Positions 56,648 to 64,000 of a stretch of 64,000 bases of DNA are shown one piece after another (the first letter of the stretch is position 1; each line of letters begins with the position of its first letter). Source of the DNA: Asterias rubens (Eukaryota; Echinodermata; Asteroidea; Forcipulatida; Asteriidae); NCBI RefSeq assembly GCF_902459465.1, contig NC_047083.1, positions 4,894,523 to 4,958,522 of the forward strand, written 5' to 3'. The notes beneath the pieces are model-generated. The model saw nothing but the letters and a program-made list of their open reading frames with translations, was not told where the DNA came from and searched no databases. The translations under genes were made by a program, and so were the position numbers.

Positions 56648-59146
56648 TTTCATCATTTTACCCAGAATGCCCTTCAGTCCAGCTGTATAGACTGTCAGAG
56701 AAATACATGCTATTTCTGAAGAAAAAAAAAAGAAAAACAAAAAGAAGAAAAAAATTGAAAAAGAAATTGTGAAGCATATCACATCATGTTAGAAGCAGCA
56801 GTCTAACTTAATCTTTAAGACTAAAATGGTCAAGGGACCAATTCTTGTGATCTGCTAAGCATGTTTTACAGACTACCAGGTGAATGTATGCGTTTCATAT
56901 TCATCGGCTGGTTACCATTGTAAGTTTTGGATTCGCTAAGCATAACTGACAATCTACCAACTTATTGCATGAATTTTTGTATTGTTAAAAAAAATTGTCA
57001 ATATATCGTCTGAAGAATCCACAATTTAAGCAAGAGTTGATTTGTGTTCACTTGTGTATTTGTCATATTTCTTGTTACCTAGGCGTTCTTGGCTTACACA
57101 TCTTACATATAAATTGGGGTAGTTTCATAAAAGCTGTTAAGCAGAAAATGCAACTGAGTAAATATTTTCGCTAAGCTAAACAAAATTAGGGTGGCACCGG
57201 TTGTAACAAATATTAACTTTATAGAATGTTAGCTGGTAGCCTGTTTCTGCTTAGCAGTATTTACTGATGCTTATGAACATTTTGCGCCTAGGCTTTATGA
57301 AACTTGGCCCAGGGCTTAGCCTGTAAGCGCTCTGGAGGATGTTACAGAAAAGCAGAGTTATAAAGCGTAGACACGTCTGAAATTATTACACCACTTTGCT
57401 CGTTTTCCATTGTAATTAGGCATGATGTTCTTCCTATGGTAATCTGAATTGTTTGTTTACACGCATTGCTATTTTTACCATGTTTTATTATGGTTTGACA
57501 CTCAAAAGTCTCAACATGATTATTTTTTAGATGTGCACTCTGCAAAAAACACCTCAGCGACGAAATAAAAGGTTTGAAAAAATAACCCAGCCGTTAGTCT
57601 TAAAAAACGGATTATCCACAAAGAAGGGGGCCTCCTCCTTCCTTTTTGTAGAAAGGGAGGACGCTAAACATGTTTTTTTTTTGGAGGGGGGGGGGGGCAT
57701 TCGGTATCCCATACCCAACATGGCATCCTACCGTTCTATATCCAGCTTGGTGTCCCATCCAAAAAGGCGTCACATATCCAACATTGCGACCCATATCCAA
57801 AATAATGGTGTCCAATATCAACATGATGTGTTAAATACTGTACATATCCACATGGTGCGATATGGACCATGCAATAATATTATGGTCTCATATTCACTGC
57901 TGCTGTTATGGATCCACCAATCGGGGCTCACTTTTAAAGAGCTGCTTAAGCTGAGAATACTAGTGCTTACAAATTTACTGCTTAGCAAAAGAAGCCGGAA
58001 ACCAGTCGATGAATAAACATGTGACATGCCATTTTGGCTGGTAACCTTATTCTGATAGCACAATTTTGTTCTACGCATTTACAATGTAAGCAACTTATTT
58101 CCACTAAGAAGCGCTGGTAATTTTCGGTCCCAAAACTTGGATGAAAGTTTGGTTCAAGTTTGCTTGAATTTATCAAAGATGCATGTTGGTTGAACTAAAC
58201 GGGATACAGCTAGGTTTCAAATGTTCCTTAAATTTCAGTATCATGTCTGTGTAATGAAGTAGCTTAGAGTTATCGCATCTTGGGTGTGTTTTGAGTTGTC
58301 CACAAGTTCCATTTGACAGTAGCAAAAGAATGTTATAACATGTAAAGGTTTTATAATCAAAAGCCCAGAATTTCAATAGTGGAAAATCATGCACTATGGG
58401 TCTGTTATGCTAAATTTAATGTCAAACTTTACCATTGATTTAATTTTTACTAAGAAGCTAAATTTACCACTGGTTTACCTGATGCGCTCTTAAAAGTAGC
58501 CACTGAAAAGAAATGAAAATAAAATTGTTAAATATATTGAGCATTTTTAAGTGAATACATGTGTACAGTTCAGAGCACTCCTTTTTATTTGTTGAGATGT
58601 AATGCTTTTTCTTTTCTGCGAAGAAATTAATTTTGGGTATTTTTGCTCCAAGTTTTTAAAAAGTAACATGGTCAGTGATTTTTGATATAGGAGGGGCCTA
58701 ATGATTGCTTATTTCTTCAGTCACATTTATTGATGTATTGTATGTAGTACATTTGTCAGTGGCAGACATTGCCTGTATAAATTGCAGACTGCCAAATTTT
58801 ATTGAGCTGAGTAAGCACAACAAGTATTTGCTAAGCATAACAAAAATTAAGGTTACCAGCCAAAGAACTTTCACTTGCACTCGGTATGTGACTGGTATCC
58901 TGTTGATAATTGCTTAGCAGAAAAATGTACGTGTAAAGCCAAATTATTTTGAAATTTAGGCTTGATGATCGATCACACTTGATTTACAATCGTCCAAAAA
59001 GAAAAAAATTATGTCGTCATTTTGAGCGCGCGGCACCAACAGCGAGAGGTAAAAGAAGGTTTCTCATTGGCCCATCACGTTTATTTTCCCTTTTTTTCTT
59101 CGTCGTTTTTACCTTAAAGATTACAGGGTGATGATGATGTCACTGA
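56648..59146 (+). other. 3' UTR of SR gene 2 and following intergenic sequence
   Basis: AT-rich, with AATAAA candidates near 58520. At 57690-57890 a loose repeat of CATATCCAACATGG-type units occurs, creating a 161-codon ORF (57531-58016) that I regard as spurious. A G run is at 57685-57698. No gene supported. Confidence 0.4.
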
Positions 59147-59284
59147 TTAAAGCCGGTTCATACTTGCTGCGGATGCGTAGCGAATTTTGGTGACATAATA
59201 ATCTGTATGCGCTCCCCTCCAAACTGTGACGCAAGTTAATTCTCTTTGCACCAAGCATTTGCAAGCAGCATGAACCGGGCTTAA
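59147..59284. mobile_element. TTAA-flanked MITE (piggyBac-like)
   Basis: TTAA at 59147-59150 and 59281-59284. The tips are inverted: AAGCCGGTTCATACTTGC and GCAGCATGAACCGGGCTT. TTAA target preference is typical of piggyBac; family assignment is inference. Relatives: 53095-53228 and, nested, about 61110-61255. Confidence 0.7.
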
Positions 59285-59784
59285 CGGTCCATAAAAAGTG
59301 TGTTTCATTCAACCTAGAGAAAGTTTGAATCAGTACCTACATGTACCCCAGATTTTTTATCAAGGTAGGAATAAAAATCATAAAAAATAAACACAAATTG
59401 TTATTATTTTTTTTTTAGCAGAGTTCTCACACAATTTTGTTTTGGGAAAATGTTTTATTTTATTTATTTGTTTTTTGTTATGTTAAGTTTTCTTTGCATA
59501 CACTGCTTTATAACTCTTTCTACCTTATGCTCTATATGTGTTAAGTATGTGCATTATTTTTAAAATTGTTGTGACATTGTTACATTACTGTTAGAAAATA
59601 AATGATTAGTTTTTGTGACGGGTTACAGATGTGTCTTGAGTTCAACACCGATTTGTAATTGTAGCAATATCTAGGTTGGGTTTTGCATTTAATTTTTTCA
59701 CAAATGGAAGATGACATTGTAGCATGTCACACACTTACATGTTTGTTCGGATAAGAGATGTAACTCCTCCCAATGAATATCTCA

Positions 59785-60128
59785 TTTAAAGCCATTGGAC
59801 ACTTTCTGAACAGAACAGAAATTAACTTACAGGGTTTACAGAAGGTAATGGTGAAAGACTTCCCTTGAAACATGATTCCATGAAATGCTTTACTTTTTGA
59901 GAAAACATTAAAACAATTATCAATTCTCGATATAGAGAATATCGGAACACATGTCATGACGCGGTGAAACGTGCAGAAACAAGGGTGGGTTTTCCCGTTA
60001 TTTTCTCCCGATTCCGATGACCGATTGAGCCTAAATTTTCACAGGTTTGTTATTTTATATATAAGTTGTGATACACAATGTGTGGGCCTTTGCACAATGC
60101 TGTTTACCGATGTTGTGTGTTTGCTTTA
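59785..60128 (+). repeat. Palindromic MITE family 3 (TTTAAAGCCATTGGACAC)
   Basis: TTTAAAGCCATTGGACACTT .. ACTTACAGGGTTTACAGAAG .. TATCAATTCTCGATATAGAG .. GATTGAGCCTAAATTTTCAC .. GTGTGGGCCTTTGCACAATG. The right half resembles family 1 (CACAGGTTTGTTATTTTAT), suggesting shared ancestry. Confidence 0.65.
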
Positions 60129-60192
60129 ATTAGCAATGACTTTGAGAGATTTCCCATTCAGAGACAAAAAATCATGTTTGCATTTCAATTTA

Positions 60193-60510
60193 TTTAAAGA
60201 CACTAGACACCTTTGGTATTATTGTCAAAGACCAGTTTTCTCACTTGGTGTTTCTCAACATATGCACAAAATGACAAATCTGTGAAAATTTGAACTCAAT
60301 TGGTCGTCAAAAATGCGAGATAATAATGGACTAAAAAGAACGCCCTTGTCACACGAGGTTGTGTGCTTTCATGCTTGATTTTGAGACCCCGCGTGAGGTC
60401 TCAAAATCAGTTCAAATATTTTACTGAGAAAAACAGTGTTCAACAGCTCCATTCCTTGTTACCGAAAAGCTTTTTATGCTAACAATTATTTTCAGTAATT
60501 ACCAAGCAGG
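60193..60510 (-). repeat. MITE family 1 copy (reverse, partly diverged)
   Basis: TTTAAAGACACTAGACACCT .. GAACTCAATTGGTCGTCAAA .. CACACGAGGTTGTGTGCTTT .. GAGGTCTCAAAATC .. TTTTCAGTAATTACCAAG. 60510-61076 holds a C run (about 60665) and nothing else I can name. Confidence 0.65.
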
Positions 60511-61076
60511 TCTAGGTGAGGCCCTCCCTCTTTCCCCTCCCCCGGGCCTTGAATATTCTGTCTGTGATAGTTGGAAACTCGATTGGAGTAGCCTCCATCC
60601 CAGGTCTGCCCCTCTAAGTTTCGTTCCCTGGGTAACCCTTACTTAAAATCCAAAATTTGTAGACCCCCCCCCCCTCAAACATAAAGTGACATCATTGACT
60701 AATCCTACCTCCATGGTGATATCTAAGACTTTGAAACTAAAGTAAGACTAGCTGTAACAAGTCACACAATTTTGTAATTTTCAAGTTACCTTTTAATAAT
60801 TTAATCTCTCTTTGATATAGAATTTGTTGCTACTACATGTACACACCTATAATTAAACAACACCAGCTACAACTCCAAACAACTGTTCATTAGTAATGAA
60901 TAAAATAACTTTTATGTTGTACTGATTTCAAAAAATAACTTCATACTCTTTCATTTAATATACATAAGTAATACTCTTCCAAAATAATCATGTACATTTC
61001 AGACAAATCTAAAGGATTTTTTTTACATATAATTCCAGCTTTCTAGACCACAGCTAATCCTCACCCAAATTTCAAT

Positions 61077-61357
61077 GGGCGACTTAGGAACACTAGGTGG
61101 CAGCAGACTTAAGCCCTTCCTGCAAAGGCATCACAAATTCGCAACGAATAATTTGCAGCAATCGAGCTGTGTTCAACTCTCTTGCAAATATCGCAGCGTA
61201 AACAGAGTTGTGACGTCAAATTCGCTTCGCATGAAGAATGAACCTGGCTTTACCAGGTATGTCTCCATGTTTACTAGGTCTGAGCATGCGCTTTACCTAG
61301 AACAATGGATTTTCATGGTAATTAACCCACAGCCACCTAGTGTCCTAAACGTCCCCC
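61077..61357. mobile_element. Palindromic MITE with CTCF-like arms, hosting a nested MITE
   Basis: Inverted tips GGGCGACTTAGGAACACTAG and, at the right, CTAGTGTCCTAAACGTCCCC, flanked by AT on both sides like the element at 21511. The inner text (CCATGTTTACTAGGTCTGAG, AACAATGGATT) matches 21556-21606. CACTAGGTGGCAGC at 61091-61104 is a close CTCF-core match. Between about 61110 and 61255, AAGCCCTTCCTGC .. GAATGAACCTGGCTT is a nested relative of the TTAA MITE. Confidence 0.7.
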
Positions 61358-61640
61358 ATTCAAAGCTGAAGATAATACTTTTAATGTACCTCTTTTCTCT
61401 CTGAAAAAAAAACATGCAAATGCTTTGCTGAATTGCAAGACATCTCCAGCAATAAGCCATTTGTGAGTTAGATTTGAATAATGTCTGGTAAAATGACTTG
61501 CTTAGCAAAAGTTACCGTTACATTTGAATACCTCACACTATGGAGACAGTTACCATGTCACATGATTTGGGGCAGGCCCTTTTTATGGCTACCTCAAGAT
61601 TGTGCCATATACATCCATTCAGAATTGTGTAGGATGGGTT

Positions 61641-61929
61641 CATAGAGTTATATATAAGAACTAGAGGGCGCACTGGCCTATCTACGCGCTCTGGTACGCG
61701 CGCAGGCGGCCATTTTCTAAGTTGACAAAACTGGCATCTCACAGCGTGTGTTTGTGGGGCCATTTTGTAAGTTGAACAAACAGCATCGCGTTCAATAAAA
61801 AAAACTCAAACGTGTATTTCATATTGAACGCGCGCGTGCAGAATGACGTGCTTGTCATCTTGCGGTCCCGTGGCGTCTGTGCACGAAGCATCACTCGTGC
61901 GCCCTCTAGTTCTTATATATAACTCTATG
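61641..61929. mobile_element. 289-bp MITE with 33-bp perfect TIRs and 8-bp TSD (hAT-like)
   Basis: TIRs at 61641-61673 and 61897-61929 are perfect inverted copies starting CATAGAGTTATATATAAGAA and ending CTAGAGGGCGCAC. The 8-bp target duplication GATGGGTT is at 61633-61640 and 61930-61937. The interior contains GGCGGCCATTTTCTAAGTTG and GGGGCCATTTTGTAAGTTG. The 8-bp TSD suggests hAT-type mobilisation (inference). Intact ends imply recent movement. Confidence 0.9.
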
Positions 61930-61937
61930 GATGGGTT

Positions 61938-62247
61938 TCACCGTCTCTTACGTATCTACGCAAAAGCTTGCCCAAATCATGTGACATAGCAATCGTACAA
62001 CTCTATAGTCCGAGGAATTCAAACTTAAGAGGTGACTTTCAAGCACTTCATTGTACCAGACAACATATAAGTTTGACACGCAAATGGCTTATTACATGCT
62101 AATGTGACACACTTTATGTTCTACATATTCATAGATTTTAATTTATTTATAATGATTAATACCTTTATAAACTGATCCATTACACTCAGACCACCATAGT
62201 AACTGTTACCATAGCAACTGCCTCCCAAAAGTACAATTCAGTAAAAG
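61938..62247. other. Short intergenic stretch; nothing recognised
   Basis: AT-rich sequence between the hAT-like MITE and the first SINE, with no ORF or repeat that I can support. Confidence 0.4.
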
Positions 62248-62650
62248 AAGCTCATGGAATTGTTGTGGAGCGCCAAATTCAAACTCCGTGTTTCTGATCA
62301 GCAGAGTGTGGGTTCGAGTCCCATTCATGACACTTGTGTCCCCAATTGCAAGCAAGACACTTAACCATTGCCTCGCCCTTCGGATGCGACGTAAACGGTT
62401 GGTCCCTAGTGTTGTGTAACGCACGGAAAAGAAGCAAGTGCACTTGATCGAACAGAGAAGGAGCTCACCCGGTGTCCTGGTTTGATTGGCTGCATTTTGC
62501 GCCACAGCACCTTGTAAACCATTACGTGCTATGTAAAAGGAGTAGGTCTCAGAATGTAGTCACATTACCTTGCAGGAAATACTGTATGTTAAAGCGCCTT
62601 GAGCATAACTGAGTCGCGGATATGCGCACTACATAAGAAGCCAATTATTG
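62248..62650 (+). repeat. tRNA-derived SINE, older copy
   Basis: Degraded tRNA-like head with box B GTGGGTTCGAGTCC, then CCTTCGGATGCGACG, TTGGTCCCTAGTG, TTTTGCGCCACAGCACCTTG and ATACTGTATGTTAAAGCGCC. The tail is GCGCCTTGAGCATAAC .. GGATATGCGCACTACATAAG. Same order of blocks as the next SINE, with many substitutions. Confidence 0.75.
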
Positions 62651-62845
62651 TTTTATTAACAAATGCCAGGTTTTATACATGGAGGTGTGCACCGCATTGC
62701 GTCAAAATCAGCACGCCATCATGGCTACAAATGCTGCTTAGACTCAGATGCACCCTGAACCCTTTGCTTGCTGATCATGCTCTTGGGGACAGGGCATGGT
62801 TGTTGGTTATTCAGGTTCGGAGCTTACTGGATACATTAAGTCAGA

Positions 62846-63267
62846 AGTGTCATGGCCGAGCGGTTAAGAGCACCGAATTCAAACTCTGGTGTTTCTGATC
62901 AGCAAAGTGTGGGTTCGAATCCCCAGCCGTGACACTTGTGTCCTTAAGCAAGACCCTTCACCATTGCTTCGTCCTTTGGATGGGACGTTAAGCTGTTGGT
63001 CCCATGTGTTATGTAACACATGTAAAAGAACCCAGTGCACTTATCGAAAAGAGAAGGGGTTCGCCCCGGTGTTCCTGGTCCGATCGGCAGCAAATTGCGC
63101 CACAGCACCTTGTCAAACATTACATGGTGCTATCAGAATTAGGTCTCATAATTCAAACGTAGTCCCACATCTTGCAGGAAATACTGTATGTTACAACGCC
63201 AGGAGCGTCACTGAGTGACGGACATGTGCGCTATATAAGAAGCCACAATTATTATTATTATTATTTC
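62846..63267 (+). repeat. tRNA-derived SINE, better-preserved copy
   Basis: The head at 62847-62934 folds like a class II tRNA: box A TGGCCGAGCGGTTAAGAG and box B GTGGGTTCGAATCCCC, closing GTGTCATGG .. CCGTGACAC. The body has CCTTTGGATGGGACGTTAAG and TTGCGCCACAGCACCTTG. The tail is GACATGTGCGCTATATAAG followed by ATT repeats. It is transcriptionally a Pol III SINE, not a functional tRNA gene, because of its extended body. Confidence 0.85.
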
Positions 63268-64000
63268 TAGCACACACCATTCCAAATGTTCTTAAACTTG
63301 CATTTTGAAATCTAGAAAGAGTTCAACAGAACTTTGAAAGAGCACTTATATTGTTACTTTACAAGTAAAATTTCAACCAGGATTTTATTTCATCCAGTAA
63401 CACAAAGTTGGACATTTTAGGTTCAAACTGCAAATAAAAGCAGTCACTGAAGAGGTATTGATTTGAGGTAGGTACATTAAGTCCAGGATTCCAACACTTT
63501 CTATAATTGATATTTTCTTACACTGGTGTTTAAACTTAAGTAGGAAATCAAATACTGAGCGATTCAGCAACTTTGAAGTTGATTTAAAATGATGAAACTA
63601 AGGTGAGGCGATAATTTTCTGTTAAGAATCATTTGTACAGTAACCATTTAAAAAGTGTTACCTTTATGCATAACTAGGTTAGGCTGTTTCTGAATTGGCG
63701 GCTACAGCATGGTTTTTGCTGTTGCTAAGTGTGTGTCTAAGGGCATCCTATACTTCAACACACGATGACATGGAAATCTAGCCGTAGCCGTAGCATGTAG
63801 CCGCTGATTTAGACACTGCCTTATTCTTTGAAGTTTACCCACAACCTGTAAAATTTATTTTAGTTTTTAAGTTTAAATCAAAGTAATGCACACTCGAGTT
63901 TAACATGTTTAATGTACAAAGGGATATGGGAGAAACTATTTCTTTATTCTTACTGTATGTTAAGTCAAACTGCAGCAGTTAAATTTAAAATTAGATGAAA
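63268..64000. other. Intergenic to the window edge; nothing recognised
   Basis: AT-rich sequence with no supported gene. TAGCCGTAGCCGTAGCATGTAGCC near 63780 is a short run of a TAGCCG repeat. Confidence 0.35.

Noticed and set aside
57531-58016. 161-codon ORF on the plus strand
   Set aside because: Spans a G run and a degenerate tandem repeat, with no domain or codon bias; probably spurious.
62847-62934. Functional tRNA gene (class II-like fold with boxes A and B)
   Set aside because: Continuous with a ~330-bp SINE body and tail, and a degraded homologue lies next to it; this is a SINE head.
1-64000. CRISPR array or prokaryotic operon
   Set aside because: Genes are spliced, repeats are transposon-like, and no regularly spaced direct repeats with unique spacers are present.

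Overview
The window is eukaryotic. It has spliced genes with GT-AG introns, vertebrate-like SR splicing-factor genes, a 5'-truncated LINE, tRNA-derived SINEs and very many palindromic MITEs. Gene architecture and repeat style point to a marine deuterostome. I favour an echinoderm, probably a sea star, because the abundant 'AAAGGCAGTGGACAC' palindromic repeat looks familiar from that group; this is an inference, not a database result.

Left half (1-36 kb): a family of flavin-dependent polyamine/amine oxidase (PAO-like) genes. Each has the same two-exon structure: a ~1.1 kb exon with signal peptide and FAD-binding fold, and a ~0.46 kb exon with the C-terminal FAD motif and a hydrophobic tail resembling a GPI-anchor signal. 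Copy A (5-1106, minus, cut by the window edge) and copy B (5172-7129, plus) are head to head. C (18901-20773), D (24660-26702) and E (31996-34041) all lie on the minus strand. D and E sit in two tandem segmental-duplication units (about 21376-28965 and 28984-35575). E carries a nonsense codon at Tyr101, and its 5' end looks replaced by B-type sequence (a gene-conversion tract). In all five copies the lysine that normally lies near flavin N5 in PAO/LSD1/MAO enzymes aligns with histidine. Between B and C lie a CR1/L2-like LINE fragment, a decayed OTU-domain ORF of probable transposon origin, and a 3.3 kb structure with long inverted arms rich in GTCGAC palindromes.

Middle (36.7-37.8 kb): two nested foldback transposons, each with a perfect 9-bp target-site duplication.

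Right half (38.7-56.6 kb): two paralogous SRSF7-like splicing factors (RRM, CCHC zinc knuckle, RS tail) in tandem on the plus strand, four coding exons each with identical intron phases. Both carry, in the intron after the zinc-knuckle exon, a plausible stop-containing (poison) cassette exon. Between them, on the minus strand and divergent from the second SR gene, is a small three-exon gene (47925-48953) for a 110-residue protein I do not recognise.

The last 7 kb is mainly repeats: a TTAA-flanked MITE, a nested MITE with CTCF-like motifs, a hAT-like MITE with 33-bp perfect terminal inverted repeats, and two tRNA-derived SINEs whose tails resemble the LINE tail at 9.3 kb.
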